A DNA stretch of 64,000 nt, from the NCBI RefSeq assembly GCF_000971975.1, contig NZ_LAQO01000017.1, positions 124,001-188,000 of the forward strand. Reading direction: 5' to 3'. This DNA is from Paenibacillus algorifonticola (GTDB lineage Bacteria; Bacillota; Bacilli; Paenibacillales; Paenibacillaceae). The position numbers and the translations under genes are program-made. This document shows positions 34,944 to 44,619 of the stretch, one piece after another. The notes beneath the pieces are model-generated. The model was not told where the DNA came from. It saw nothing but the letters and a program-made list of their open reading frames with translations, and searched no databases. The number at the start of each line of letters is the position of its first letter. Positions within the stretch are counted from its first letter, which is position 1.

Positions 34944-35812
34944 TATTCAGCAACCTCCTTACGACGCATGAAGATCAGCAGCGGAATGGAAATAACGGTA
35001 ACCGCCGCGAACAGCAGCGTATTGATTGCTGTACCCATGCCCCAGCTGCCTTCTCCGAAAGCACGGAGAATAATCGTTCCGACAACCTGGGAAGCGTTGC
35101 CCGGCCCGCCGCCAGTAAGGACGAATACTTCGGAAAATACCTTCAAGCCGCCAATGAGCGTCAGCATGAGATTGATATTGATAGCGGGCAGCAATAACGG
35201 CAGCGTAATTTTGCTGAACGTGCTCCACGCGCCTGCGCCGTCAATCGTCGCTGCTTCATAATATTCTTTGGAAATAGACTGGAGTCCAGCCAGATAGATC
35301 GCCATCTGGAATCCGGTATGCTGCCAGATCGACACGAGGGCAACGGTCCAAATAACAATCGATGGATCGGTTAGCCATGATTGGCCAAAGACACCCAGAC
35401 CGATTGCTTCCAGAAATTTATTGATGGTGCCATCTGTACGCAGCATTGGCGTGAACACAATACTGATAACTAGAACGCTCAAAATCGACGGCGAGTAAAA
35501 AATCGCGCGAAGCAGATTTTTGGATTTCAGTCGCATGTTCAAGCCAATAGCTAAAGCGATACCAAGCACGTTTTTTCCGATAACCGTAACAATCGCGAAA
35601 ATAAAGGTGTTTTTAAGGGCTAAAACGAGCGTCTTGTCGGAAAAAATTTGTTTGAAATTGTCCCAACCGATAAATTTAAGCGTTTCGCGGTCAAGCCGCC
35701 AGTCCGTAAAGGAGTAAAACAAGCCGATGAGGGCGGGCAATACGAAAAATACACAATAAACGAATAGGGCCGGCCATATTAGATAATAAGGATATAAGCT
35801 TTTTGTCTTCAT
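34943..35812 (-). CDS. Carbohydrate ABC importer permease, MalF type
   Basis: 289 residues, six membrane spans, start YPYYLIWPALFVYCVFFVLPA typical of UgpA/LacF-type permeases. The EAA loop is EYYEAATIDGAGAWSTFSKITLPLL. It pairs with the MalG-type permease to form the channel. It lies 75 bases after the binding-protein gene on the minus strand. Confidence 0.93.
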   Translation of the reverse strand: MKTKSLYPYYLIWPALFVYCVFFVLPALIGLFYSFTDWRLDRETLKFIGWDNFKQIFSDKTLVLALKNTFIFAIVTVIGKNVLGIALAIGLNMRLKSKNLLRAIFYSPSILSVLVISIVFTPMLRTDGTINKFLEAIGLGVFGQSWLTDPSIVIWTVALVSIWQHTGFQMAIYLAGLQSISKEYYEAATIDGAGAWSTFSKITLPLLLPAININLMLTLIGGLKVFSEVFVLTGGGPGNASQVVGTIILRAFGEGSWGMGTAINTLLFAAVTVISIPLLIFMRRKEVAE

Positions 35813-35887
35813 CTGTAATCACGCTCCATAACAGCTTGGGGCAGAATAAAGCCCTGAAGGACCTTATTCTGCCTAGTGTTCAATCAA

Positions 35888-37204
35888 TTAGAATCCGGCA
35901 ACGCCTTTATCTTTCATCAACTGTGCAAACTTGTCGTTCCAAGCAGACAGCACTTCTTCTGGTGTTTTGGCGCCAGCGAACTGATCTTGCAGATTTCTGT
36001 ACAGCTCGCTGCGGTCAACCAGCATATGCGCATCTGTAGTCAGAACGGTTTTCTTCGGTGTAATGTAGTTATCTACGATTTCTTGCTTGTAATCCGGCAG
36101 CTTAGGAGTCGTCACATCGTTGAAGTTGGAAACATAGCCCTGTGAATCAACAATTTTTTGTGCTTGCTCTTTAGAAGCGATGAACTCAAGGAATTTTTTA
36201 GCTTCAGCCATGTGCTTCGCTTTTTTAGGAATGAACAGCTGTCCACCGAGCGGGCTTGCGCCGAGGCTTGCATCTTTGGAAGAAGGAATCGCGAACAGTC
36301 CAAGATGGATGCTAGGGTCTTTTTCCGCTACGTTCTCAATCAGCCAGTCGCCCATGAACATCATCGCTACTTCTTTATCCAAGAATTTACCAACGGCCAT
36401 ATCGTAGCTGTCGCTTAAAATATCAGGGTTGGTATAGCCTTTTTTGAATACTTGGTACTGTTGATCCAGCAGATTTGCGAACTCAGGGATGTCTGTCCAT
36501 TTTTTCTTGTTGCTGTTCAGTTCATCGAACAAGGTTGGATCATTTTTCGCTGCATAATCTGCGAATGCTGCTGCTGGCCAGATGTTAGCTGCCCAATTAT
36601 CCTTGAAAGGCATGAATACAGGTGTAACGCCGCTTGCCTTAATCGCTTCACATACCGCAAGGAACTCTTCGAATGTTGTCGGAATCGACAGGTTCAGTTC
36701 CTTGAACATATCCTTGTTGTACACAACGCCTTGCATGCCAGTGTCTTGGCTAACATGGAAGCTGTAAACATGATCATTAGCCGACAGTACATCTTTGTTC
36801 AACAGGCGGCTAACCCATGGCTCGCTATCCAAAATTTCAAAATTGCGCTCCAAGTTCAGGTCGGTTACGGCGCTAGCAAGGTTGTACTGAATAATATCTG
36901 GTGTTTCGTCAACAGCTAGCTTCGTTTGCAGAACAGTTGCTGTCTGCTCAGCTGGCAGCAGTTGAAGATTAACTTTAATATTTGTCTCTTTTTCAAAAGC
37001 ATCAAGAAGGTCTTGCGCTACAAAAGCGGAGTCCTGCGAGCTCTTCGAAATCGCCAGCTCCAGCGTTACTTTACTTCCGCTGCTGCTTCCTCCGTTGCTT
37101 GCTGTACCTGCTGGGCTATTGCTGTTTGATCCGCATGCCGCGAGTGACAAAGCCAGTAAGCTTGCGATGACGCCCGTTGCAACTTTTTTCATCTTGTGAT
37201 TCAT
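35888..37204 (-). CDS. Extracellular sugar-binding lipoprotein (family 1)
   Basis: 438 residues. Signal peptide with lipobox LAAC (Cys near residue 24) followed by a Ser/Gly/Asn tether, then a type 1 solute-binding fold: SKSSQDSAFVAQDLLDAFEKETNIKVNLQ at the start and GVVYNKDMFKELNLSIPTTFEEFL, a signature of carbohydrate-binding proteins. It delivers a sugar to the two permeases. Divergent from the sensor kinase gene; a -10 box TATAAT on the minus strand (37264-37269) and a cre-like site at 37244-37257 lie upstream, so CcpA repression plus YesN-type activation is likely. Confidence 0.92.
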   Translation of the reverse strand: MNHKMKKVATGVIASLLALSLAACGSNSNSPAGTASNGGSSSGSKVTLELAISKSSQDSAFVAQDLLDAFEKETNIKVNLQLLPAEQTATVLQTKLAVDETPDIIQYNLASAVTDLNLERNFEILDSEPWVSRLLNKDVLSANDHVYSFHVSQDTGMQGVVYNKDMFKELNLSIPTTFEEFLAVCEAIKASGVTPVFMPFKDNWAANIWPAAAFADYAAKNDPTLFDELNSNKKKWTDIPEFANLLDQQYQVFKKGYTNPDILSDSYDMAVGKFLDKEVAMMFMGDWLIENVAEKDPSIHLGLFAIPSSKDASLGASPLGGQLFIPKKAKHMAEAKKFLEFIASKEQAQKIVDSQGYVSNFNDVTTPKLPDYKQEIVDNYITPKKTVLTTDAHMLVDRSELYRNLQDQFAGAKTPEEVLSAWNDKFAQLMKDKGVAGF

Positions 37205-37243
37205 TTTTAAATCCCCCCGTATTGAAATGTATGTGAATCATTC

Positions 37244-37269
37244 TGAATGCGGTTACAGGTTCGATTATA
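37244..37269 (-). promoter_or_regulatory. Sugar importer promoter: -10 box and candidate CcpA (cre) site
   Basis: On the minus strand TATAAT occupies 37269-37264 with no clear -35, as expected for an activator-dependent promoter. Sequence TGAATGCGGTTACA (37244-37257, plus-strand reading) fits the cre consensus TGWAANCGNTNWCA with one mismatch and would cover the transcription start, a classic repression position. Confidence 0.5.
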
Positions 37270-37410
37270 GACTTTAAAGCCAGTGAGGTACATGTTTGTC
37301 ATTTACCTTTCATGTGTAATATTCTGAACCAATCACCGCTTGTCCGCTTATATCCGCAAATGGTACAGTAGGAGCATTAAAGCGTGTGAGGAGGAATACG
37401 GCTGGCTATC

Positions 37411-39183
37411 ATGAATCGCAAGTTCGGTAAAAACCAATTCCAAGCGAGTCTTCAAACCAAGTTTTTTCTAACGTTCGTTGTGCTGCTGCTTATCGTACTT
37501 GGCAGCTTCCTGGTCTATGTCAACTTGATTGTTATTCAACCTCTTAAAGAGAAAACCGAAAATGAAAAGCTGATGTCAGCAGAGAAGGTCAGCGATCAGC
37601 TCGATATTTATATCGATAGCCAAAATCAGCTTTCTCAACGTATTTTGTCCAATAAAGATATTTTTATAATGCTTACGGACGACGCCGCTTCCCAAACGTT
37701 TGAAGGATTATCCCGCAGCCGCAAGCTGAAGGATATTATGTTTCAGGCGATTGGGCCCAGCTTGAACATTCAGGATATGATTATTTACAATTTAGAAGGC
37801 TCTGTGATTGCCTCTTATATTGGCTACGACATGACCCCGCCCTCCTTGAAGCCGCTGCTTGAGCTCGGCGAAACCTCGGAAATTTGGAGTCGCAAAGGCT
37901 ACTTGCTTCAGCGGGAGCAGACAGGGAGAGTCTCGTTCATACGCCCGATTATGAATCAAAATGGCGAAATATTTGGCTATTTGTCGATCCAGCTAGATCA
38001 GGCATATTTGGAAATGCCGGCCGAGGGACTGGCGGACAGCGAGGTTTTTGTTCTCGGACAAGACGGACAGCTGATTTCCAGCTCGAAAAATGCCGTAGTG
38101 GAAAAAACGCTGCCTGCGTTGGAACCAAGGTCGGGGGCGAGCGGCATGTATATGGACGAGCAGCAAAACTATATTACCTATTACCAATCGGGCAGCTCAG
38201 ACTGGACAACCTACATTGTAACGCCGAAACAAGCGGTGCTCGGCCCTGTTAGTTCGATTAGGAACATTTCCATCCTGCTCATTACTTCGTTAATGCTGTT
38301 TTCCTTTTTTTACATTTATTTTTCTGCTAAAAATTTATTGCTGCCGATTCGCAAGCTGCGCAGTCAAATTTTGCGCGTGAACTACAGCAATATGAATGTG
38401 AAGGTGGATAGCCGCTCGCATAATAATGAGCTGATTTTGCTCAATGAGGCGTTTCAGGAGCTGCTGGAGCGGCTGCAGCAATCGATTGAGCGCGAGAAGC
38501 TGGCGCTGCATGAGGAAATTAAAGCGCGGAATTCAGCGCTGCAAGCGCAAATCGCGCCTCATTTTATCCATAATGTGCTTTATTTGATCAGTATAGCGGC
38601 ACAGGAGGGCAAGGATCAGGTCGTGCAGGATATGTGCAAGCAGCTGTCGGACAGCCTGCGCTATGTCGTATCTTCCCCTTATCAGCATGTATCGCTGTCG
38701 GACGAGCTGGCCTATACGCGAAATTACTTGTCGCTCGTTCAGCAGAAATATGAGGATGATCTGGAGTGGGACATTGAGTCCGATGATATAACAGGTTTGA
38801 TCCAGCTGCCGAGGCTCGTTATCCAACCCTTTGTTGAAAACTGTATTGAGCATGCTTTTAAAAATACCGATCCGCCTTGGCGAATTTCGATTCGCTTTAA
38901 GCTGTATAACGGACTATGGGCAATTGAGATTAGCGATAATGGCGAAGGGTTCGCCGACGATAAAATCAAAGAAATACTCGGGAACATTCATGATTCCGAT
39001 TCTGGGGCGCTTGAGCTGCAGACGAACAGCACGGGCATTGGCAACATGGGCATGGTGAATACGGTCAACCGGCTCAAGCTGATGTACAAAAATCGCCTGT
39101 TTTTCAATGTTTACAACAATGCAGATACAGGAAAAGGCGCAACGATTCAAATTATCGCATCACTGACGAAGGATTTTTATTGA
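37411..39183 (+). CDS. yesM: Sensor histidine kinase, YesM family
   Basis: 590 residues. An N-terminal span (residues ~17-40), an extracellular sensor domain of about 245 residues, a second span (~287-305), a HAMP-like linker, then the His_kinase domain: QAQIAPHFIHNVLYL contains the phosphorylated His, and IQPFVENCIEHAF, ISDNGEGF and TGIGNMGMVNTVNRL are the N and G boxes. LytS/YesM-type kinases sense carbohydrates, often through the neighbouring binding protein. Gene order with the YesN-like regulator (16 bases downstream) and the divergent sugar importer supports control of that importer. GAGGAGG is 16 bases before the ATG; a CTG at 37402 would be better spaced, so the start is slightly uncertain. 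Confidence 0.93.
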   Translation: MNRKFGKNQFQASLQTKFFLTFVVLLLIVLGSFLVYVNLIVIQPLKEKTENEKLMSAEKVSDQLDIYIDSQNQLSQRILSNKDIFIMLTDDAASQTFEGLSRSRKLKDIMFQAIGPSLNIQDMIIYNLEGSVIASYIGYDMTPPSLKPLLELGETSEIWSRKGYLLQREQTGRVSFIRPIMNQNGEIFGYLSIQLDQAYLEMPAEGLADSEVFVLGQDGQLISSSKNAVVEKTLPALEPRSGASGMYMDEQQNYITYYQSGSSDWTTYIVTPKQAVLGPVSSIRNISILLITSLMLFSFFYIYFSAKNLLLPIRKLRSQILRVNYSNMNVKVDSRSHNNELILLNEAFQELLERLQQSIEREKLALHEEIKARNSALQAQIAPHFIHNVLYLISIAAQEGKDQVVQDMCKQLSDSLRYVVSSPYQHVSLSDELAYTRNYLSLVQQKYEDDLEWDIESDDITGLIQLPRLVIQPFVENCIEHAFKNTDPPWRISIRFKLYNGLWAIEISDNGEGFADDKIKEILGNIHDSDSGALELQTNSTGIGNMGMVNTVNRLKLMYKNRLFFNVYNNADTGKGATIQIIASLTKDFY

Positions 39184-39199
39184 TGAGGAGGGATAGACG

Positions 39200-40708
39200 A
39201 TGTTTAATGTCTTGATCGCAGAAGACAGCAAGCCGATCCTCCGAAATATTAAAGTGCTGCTGCAAGCGACAGGGCTGCCAATCTATATTGCCGCCACAGC
39301 TGCGAATGGTGAAGAAGCGCTGGCGTGCATGCGGGAGCAGCACATCGACATTTTGCTGACGGATATTCGAATGCCAAAAATGGATGGGCTGGCACTCATC
39401 GAGCAGGCGAAGCTGCTGCAGCCGCAGCTTAAGGTTGTGCTGATTAGCGGCTACAACGATTTTGAATATACGCGTAAGGCGCTGAGTTTGCAGGTGTTCG
39501 ATTATTTACTGAAGCCGGTTGAGCGCCCTCAGCTGCAGGAGGTCATGGAGCGGGTTATTGTTCAGTTAGGTGAGCAGCAATCGGGGGAAGCTGGGAGCTT
39601 CAAGGACATTGTTGATCCAGGTTTTCACGCGGAGCTTAGACTGGGGCCGAAATTTCGCGAGCAGGCGAAAGCGCCCTTTCTTATCCATAAGCAGCCTTTC
39701 TCGCCCAATAAACCAAGCTGGAAGCTGAGCGTGCTGCAAGCAAGGCTGACAGAGGTATTTGCTCCGCATGCGTGCTGGATCTTTCCGACGCAGCAGCCTT
39801 ACCAGTTTTTCATCATGATCAATCTTTCCGTTAAAGACAAATATCCGTCAGCTTATGAATGCATGGAGGCGGCACGCGCCGGCTTGCTCGCAGAAGGCTT
39901 ATACGCCTCGTTATGCGGCCAGCTGCAGGCTGTCAGGGACGGAAGCTTGGCGGAGTTTTATCAGCAAATGTCGCGGCTTATGAAGGAGCAGCTATCGATT
40001 GCAGGGCCGCTGCTGCTGGATAACGGTTTCGCTGCGCTTCCACTGAACGCCGATTCAGGTGTAACTGAGCGGCTCTCGAACAGCTTCGTGGACATGATTC
40101 GCCAGCGCCAGAAGGAGCGCTTCGCCTTGAAGTTGACCGAGCAGCTGCAAAAATGGCAGAGCAGCAACGTCCGCCTGGCAGAGCTGGAGCGCTTTCTGGC
40201 GCTGCTGACCGAGGCTTTCAGCGGCTCCCTCTCTGAGCAGGACCCGTGGAATAGGCTCAAGCTGACGGAGCAGGCAAATGCACTGCTGGAGCTGGACAGC
40301 TTTGCCGATTTTACCGCGCAGTTGCTGTTGTGGGCCGAGCAATGCTTTGAGCTGCTGCAAAATCAAAATCGCAAAAGCGGCTCCGAGCTGTTTCAGCAAA
40401 TCGACGAGTATGTGCAGATGAATATGTATTCGCATGTATCCATTGCCGATCTCGCGCAGCGATTTCATGTCAGCCCCTCCTATATCAGCCGAATCATGAA
40501 GAAATATGCCGAGAAAACATTCGTCCACTACTACTTGAATTTGAAAATCAAGGAGGCGTGCCGGCTGCTGGAAACGAAGCCGGAGATGAAAATTAAAGAG
40601 CTGTCCGATGTGCTATCGTTCAGCGACCAGCACTATTTTTCCAAAGTGTTCAAGGAATATGCTGGGTGCAGCCCGACGGAGTATAAGGAGCAGCTAAAGA
40701 GCTTATAG
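39200..40708 (+). CDS. yesN: Response regulator, YesN family (receiver plus AraC-type DNA-binding)
   Basis: 502 residues. Receiver domain 1-120 with phosphoacceptor Asp55 in LLTDIRMPKMDG and SGYNDFEYTRKAL. A middle region of ~260 residues is variable helical sequence. The last ~100 residues hold two helix-turn-helix motifs: VSIADLAQRFHVSPSYISRIMKKY and MKIKELSDVLSFSDQHYFSKVFK, closing with GCSPTEYKEQ. Cognate of the upstream kinase; the likely target is the divergent sugar ABC importer. Confidence 0.94.
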   Translation: MFNVLIAEDSKPILRNIKVLLQATGLPIYIAATAANGEEALACMREQHIDILLTDIRMPKMDGLALIEQAKLLQPQLKVVLISGYNDFEYTRKALSLQVFDYLLKPVERPQLQEVMERVIVQLGEQQSGEAGSFKDIVDPGFHAELRLGPKFREQAKAPFLIHKQPFSPNKPSWKLSVLQARLTEVFAPHACWIFPTQQPYQFFIMINLSVKDKYPSAYECMEAARAGLLAEGLYASLCGQLQAVRDGSLAEFYQQMSRLMKEQLSIAGPLLLDNGFAALPLNADSGVTERLSNSFVDMIRQRQKERFALKLTEQLQKWQSSNVRLAELERFLALLTEAFSGSLSEQDPWNRLKLTEQANALLELDSFADFTAQLLLWAEQCFELLQNQNRKSGSELFQQIDEYVQMNMYSHVSIADLAQRFHVSPSYISRIMKKYAEKTFVHYYLNLKIKEACRLLETKPEMKIKELSDVLSFSDQHYFSKVFKEYAGCSPTEYKEQLKSL

Positions 40709-40754
40709 AGCGCAGGCAACCGTTTCATCAAACATGAAAATAGGAGGATCAACG

Positions 40755-41267
40755 ATGATGACAAGCGACGCAATAGCGGTTATTGAAAAGTTGGAGAAGG
40801 GCTATTATGCTCGATTTGAGCGGTTTTGGAACCATTCGGCGGAGCAGGTATGGGCGATGCTTACCGATAATGACAAGCTGGCGCTGTGGTTTGCCGAGCT
40901 GCGTGTATCAGAGCTGCGCAAAGGCGGCAGCATGACCTTCGATATGGGCAATGGTGAGCTTATGCCGATGGAAATTTTCGAGCTGGAGCCGGGTACTGTG
41001 CTGGCGTTCGCTTGGGATGACAATGTTGTACGCTTTGAGCTGCATCAAGAAGCCGAGGGCTGCCGCCTGCTGCTTGTGGAGCAATTGACTGAGTTGAATG
41101 ACCATACCCCAAAGGATTTGGCCGGATGGCATGTGTGCCTCGATGTTATTGAAGCGCTGCTGAATGGGCAGTCGCATGATTCGCGTGATAGTGATTGGAA
41201 GCAATGGTACCCGCGCTATATCGAGCTTCTGACGCCGTATCGTGAGCAAGGCAACGTCTCTTTATGA
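40755..41267 (+). CDS. SRPBCC (AHSA1-like) domain protein
   Basis: 170 residues from ATG 40755, seven bases after TAGGAGG; an upstream in-frame start at 40734 lies before that site. The sequence FERFWNHSAEQVWAMLTDNDKLALWF and FELHQEAEGCRLLLVEQL shows the START/AHSA1 helix-grip fold, which binds small hydrophobic ligands. Its stop overlaps the WYL regulator start (ATGA), so the two are coupled; such pairs are common and the ligand is generally unknown. Confidence 0.87.
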   Translation: MMTSDAIAVIEKLEKGYYARFERFWNHSAEQVWAMLTDNDKLALWFAELRVSELRKGGSMTFDMGNGELMPMEIFELEPGTVLAFAWDDNVVRFELHQEAEGCRLLLVEQLTELNDHTPKDLAGWHVCLDVIEALLNGQSHDSRDSDWKQWYPRYIELLTPYREQGNVSL

Positions 41268-42211
41268 ATAAAACAGAGCGATTGTTGGCGATTGTACTGG
41301 AGCTCCAGCGTAAAGGCATGATGCGCGCCGAGGATTTGGCTGCGGTATTCGAGACGAGCGTTCGCACGATTTACCGAGATATGCAGGCGCTCAGCGAATC
41401 CGGTGTTCCACTTATAGGAGAGCCTGGTGTTGGCTATTCGCTCATGGAGGGCTATTTTCTGCCGCCTGTGAGCTTTACCGTGGAGGAGGCGGTGACCTTG
41501 TTGATCGGCACTGTTTTTGTCGAGCAGCAGTTTGATGAGGGATATACGTCGAAGGCGGGCGCTGCCCGCGGGAAGATCGAGGCTATACTGCCGGAGCATG
41601 TCCGTGAGGAAGCGGACCGCGTTCGCGCAGCCATCAAGCTGCTGGCACCCTATGACCCGCTTGCGGGTGGAGTGGATAAACAAAAAATCAATATTTTGCG
41701 CACCGCTATATTGGAGCAGCGCAAAATACGTCTCCACTATAAGAAAACGTATGCTGACGAGGACGGAAATCGGCATAGCACCCGGATAGTAGCGCCGTAT
41801 GGACTCGTGCTTACGCAGGGCAATTGGCTGCTGCTGGCCTATTGCGAGCTAAGGGCATCACTGCGCCATTTCCGCTTGTCGCGCATGGAGCAGCTTGCTT
41901 TGCTGGATGAGCGCTTCAAACGGCCGCAGGATTTTGATCTGCAAGCTTATGTGCCCGAAAATGACCGCAAGCTGCCCGTGCGAATATGGGTGAACCCCAC
42001 TATCGCAGATAAAGTGAAGGAACAAAATAACTTTTATATGGAATCTTTAGAGGAGACCGAGGATGGCCTGTACGTAAATTTTCTTGTTCGTGTGCAGGAG
42101 GAGCTGTTGCACTGGATACTAGGCTGGGGTTCAGGCGTCGTTGTGCTGGAGCCGGAATCGCTGCGTCTGCAGGTTCGGGCGGAAGCCGCCAAAATTTTGG
42201 AAAGCTACTGA
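41264..42211 (+). CDS. YafY-type transcription regulator with HTH and WYL domain
   Basis: 315 residues. The N-terminal winged helix (LLAIVLELQRKGMMRAEDLAAVFETSVRTIYRDMQAL) is a DeoR/HTH_11-type DNA-binding domain; residues ~135-220 form a WYL domain (RLHYKKTYADEDGNRHSTRIVAPYGLVLTQGNWLLLAYC) that senses nucleic acid or small ligands, followed by the WCX C-terminal extension. Probably controls its own operon with the SRPBCC protein. The stop codon lies inside the terminator stem. Confidence 0.92.
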   Translation: MNKTERLLAIVLELQRKGMMRAEDLAAVFETSVRTIYRDMQALSESGVPLIGEPGVGYSLMEGYFLPPVSFTVEEAVTLLIGTVFVEQQFDEGYTSKAGAARGKIEAILPEHVREEADRVRAAIKLLAPYDPLAGGVDKQKINILRTAILEQRKIRLHYKKTYADEDGNRHSTRIVAPYGLVLTQGNWLLLAYCELRASLRHFRLSRMEQLALLDERFKRPQDFDLQAYVPENDRKLPVRIWVNPTIADKVKEQNNFYMESLEETEDGLYVNFLVRVQEELLHWILGWGSGVVVLEPESLRLQVRAEAAKILESY

Positions 42212-42234
42212 CATACTGATGTCAGTAGCTTTTT
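42203..42234 (+). terminator. Terminator overlapping the stop codon of the WYL regulator
   Basis: Perfect AGCTACTGACAT / ATGTCAGTAGCT 12-bp stem with a four-base loop and TTTT tail; the TGA at 42209 is in the left arm. A TATAAT at 42237-42242 just after it can start the DinB-like gene. Confidence 0.9.
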
Positions 42235-42276
42235 CTTATAATGGGGCTATCTTACCCAAAGGGGCTGTGCAAATTG

Positions 42277-42825
42277 ATGAATACGTTACAATCTTTGAAG
42301 CAATTTGAACCATTGAAGGAGCAATATGAACGGGAGCTGGACTTGTTCACGCTTGAGCAGCTGCAGCAAAAGCCAGCCGAAAATGAATGGTCGATCGGAC
42401 AGGTATATGTCCATCTGATCAACAGTGCGCTATACATGCAGCTTAGTTCTGCCGAGCAATGCTTAAGCGAGGAGACGCAAGCTTCCGTTAGCCCAAGCGA
42501 TTCAACTAGCGAAATGAATGAAAGGAAAAATGCCATTTTTGCTGAAGGCAGCTTGCCGCCAATACGCGTTCACGTTGATCCGTTTCCGGGGTATACGCCC
42601 ATCCAGCCTAGCAGTAAAGAAGAGCTGATACAAGGAATGGGTGAAGTACTGAGCCGCATGAAGGAGCTGGAGCCAACGCTTGCGGGGGCGCCGGAGCATC
42701 GTACGATTCCGCATCCGGGTTTTGGTGAAATGAATGCCAAGGAATGGTTTTTGCTCATAGAAATGCATTTCCGCCATCATCTGCGTCAGCTGGAGCGTTT
42801 GAAGCCTTTTGCAGCTTCGATTTAG
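42277..42825 (+). CDS. DinB-like four-helix protein
   Basis: 182 residues from ATG 42277 (TTG 42274 also possible); AAAGGGG lies about ten bases upstream. A frame open to 42241 would begin within the TATAAT box, so the longer version is unlikely. The four-helix bundle shows the putative metal-binding histidines in WSIGQVYVHLINS and LIEMHFRHHLRQLERL. DinB/YfiT-like enzymes use thiol cofactors such as bacillithiol for transferase reactions; the reaction here is not known. It converges with the GGDEF gene, four bases apart. Confidence 0.85.
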   Translation: MNTLQSLKQFEPLKEQYERELDLFTLEQLQQKPAENEWSIGQVYVHLINSALYMQLSSAEQCLSEETQASVSPSDSTSEMNERKNAIFAEGSLPPIRVHVDPFPGYTPIQPSSKEELIQGMGEVLSRMKELEPTLAGAPEHRTIPHPGFGEMNAKEWFLLIEMHFRHHLRQLERLKPFAASI

Positions 42826-42828
42826 CAG

Positions 42829-44403
42829 CTACAGGATTGAATGCGACTGCGTGAGCTGATCGATATTGTGCTTCCGCAGCTTGCGTTCGCGCTTTAGCTT
42901 GTACATCGCTTTATCTGCACGGTTCAGCAAGGAATCCCCATCCAGTCCGTCTCGCGGATAAAGGCTGATCCCCATACTGAGCTTGGCGAACAACTGCTCA
43001 TTGCCGTAGCGCAGTGAACGGCTCGCGAAGCGTTCCTCAATCTCAGGAATAATCTCGTAAACGCAATCGGTAGAAGGGAGCGGGCTGATGAATAGGACGA
43101 ATTCGTCGCCGCCCAGCCTTGCTACCATGCCTTGACCGCCGACGCTTTCTTTAATGAGCCCAGCTGTATGCCGCAGCAGAGCATCGCCCGCATCATGCCC
43201 GAAGCGGTCATTCGTTTCTTTAAATTCATCCAGGTCAATCAACACGACAGCGAGCTGCTGCTCCTTCCGCTCGGCTTCCGCTATTGCCGCCGCCAGCCTT
43301 TCATAGAAGAAGCGGCGGTTCGGCAATTCGGTCAGCGCGTCATGGTAGGCGAGAAAGGCAATCTGTTCCTGATGCTCCTTGATGAGCGTAATATTGCGGA
43401 AAATAAGAATGACATGCGGTTCATTATCCACCGTCACATAATCCCCATCAATCAGCACCGTAAGCTCTCTTTCTCCATTATGAATTTTCGTCTCCAGCTC
43501 TTTAATTTCCAGCTGGTTTCTGAGCCTTTTTTTCAGCTCGGCACTAGCTAACGCATCGAGTCCAGCATGCTCCAGCTGTAAATGGTCAAATAGCTGCTTT
43601 GCACTTGGATTGGCTTCTTTAATGGTGCCGGAGCTCTCAACGAGCAAAATAGCGGCTGGATTTAAATTGAACAGTTGCTCATATCGCTGTTTATTGGAGT
43701 TGAGAAACTCAAATCTTTGCATAGCGAGCCGCAGCATAAAGCACCAGACAAGACCGCCGTATAAATAAGAATAAGGGGGCAGTGTATTTTCGAATTGGAA
43801 ATAGCCAAAAAAAACAACCCACAGCATCGTAATAATGGTGCCCGCAATCATAAGCCGATAAATGGGCTCCCGTTCGTGATCCTGAGAAGCTCTAACCCGA
43901 GCTTGTCCAAGCAATAGAAACACAAGATAGACAATCGCAATCAGAATGCTGCCCGTCATGGCGGCGAAATAAGGGAAATTATATACAGGATATTTCCAAA
44001 TGCCGACTTGAACGAAATCTTGGGAGGAAATGTATTTTTGATTGCTAAAAATGTTGAAGGGAATAATCAGCAGCGGGATGTAGAAAATATACGGATAAAT
44101 CCAACGCGGAAGTCGCTTGTCCATGCCGGAAAATTTGGAAATGAAATGTACGCCAATTCCAGGTATGGCGATGCCAACGTTTGAAAACCACAACGCTGTG
44201 AGAGCCGGGCTATATTCAATGGGAAGCAAGAACCGAACGTATTCCTCTATAAACATAATAAAATAACAAGCGATAATAAGACTGACGAGCTGATGCTCAA
44301 TCTTCTTCGGGTTGCGGTACAGAACATCCAGACCCATATAAAAAAATAAAAGCATCGGGAGCAAGTAAGCACCCAGTGAAACTAATACTTCCGACAGACT
44401 CAA
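42829..44403 (-). CDS. Membrane diguanylate cyclase with PAS-like and GGDEF domains
   Basis: 524 residues if it starts at TTG 44403, preceded by GGAAGGGG; an ATG at 44463 has no ribosome site. The first ~230 residues hold seven membrane spans, as in histidine-kinase-type 7TM sensor modules. A PAS-like region (YEQLFNLNPAAILLVESSGTIKEANP) precedes the C-terminal GGDEF domain: YHDALTELPNRRFF and RLGGDEFVLF are intact, so it should make cyclic di-GMP from two GTP. No RxxD inhibitory site precedes the GGDEF motif, suggesting no product feedback. It signals environmental input to motility or matrix choices; the input is unknown. Confidence 0.92.
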   Translation of the reverse strand: MSLSEVLVSLGAYLLPMLLFFYMGLDVLYRNPKKIEHQLVSLIIACYFIMFIEEYVRFLLPIEYSPALTALWFSNVGIAIPGIGVHFISKFSGMDKRLPRWIYPYIFYIPLLIIPFNIFSNQKYISSQDFVQVGIWKYPVYNFPYFAAMTGSILIAIVYLVFLLLGQARVRASQDHEREPIYRLMIAGTIITMLWVVFFGYFQFENTLPPYSYLYGGLVWCFMLRLAMQRFEFLNSNKQRYEQLFNLNPAAILLVESSGTIKEANPSAKQLFDHLQLEHAGLDALASAELKKRLRNQLEIKELETKIHNGERELTVLIDGDYVTVDNEPHVILIFRNITLIKEHQEQIAFLAYHDALTELPNRRFFYERLAAAIAEAERKEQQLAVVLIDLDEFKETNDRFGHDAGDALLRHTAGLIKESVGGQGMVARLGGDEFVLFISPLPSTDCVYEIIPEIEERFASRSLRYGNEQLFAKLSMGISLYPRDGLDGDSLLNRADKAMYKLKRERKLRKHNIDQLTQSHSIL

Positions 44404-44534
44404 GGCCCCTCTGCCCCTTCCGGATTTATCTGATCTGCATGCTATACGAGCATCTACCCTCATTTTAGACAGTTCGTCGCTATTTGTCGATTTGAAATAT
44501 ATTTAAAGCTCCATTTGAAAATATGACCGCAAAA

Positions 44535-44558
44535 AAGGAGGGGAATATTCCCCTCCTT
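44535..44558 (-). terminator. Terminator of the aldo/keto reductase gene
   Basis: Perfect AAGGAGGGG / CCCCTCCTT palindrome with a six-base loop; on the minus strand it is followed by T6. Confidence 0.88.
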
Positions 44559-44619
44559 AATGGCCTAAAGGCAGCCCGCACCGCTTTGAGCGGTAATCTG
44601 TACGATTTTTAATGTAGAT

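Noticed and set aside
37296-37313. TTGTCAT-N4-CTTTCAT, similar to the Pho-box-like repeats of the SLH genes
   Set aside because: One half-site is degenerate and no -10 box lies ten bases downstream.
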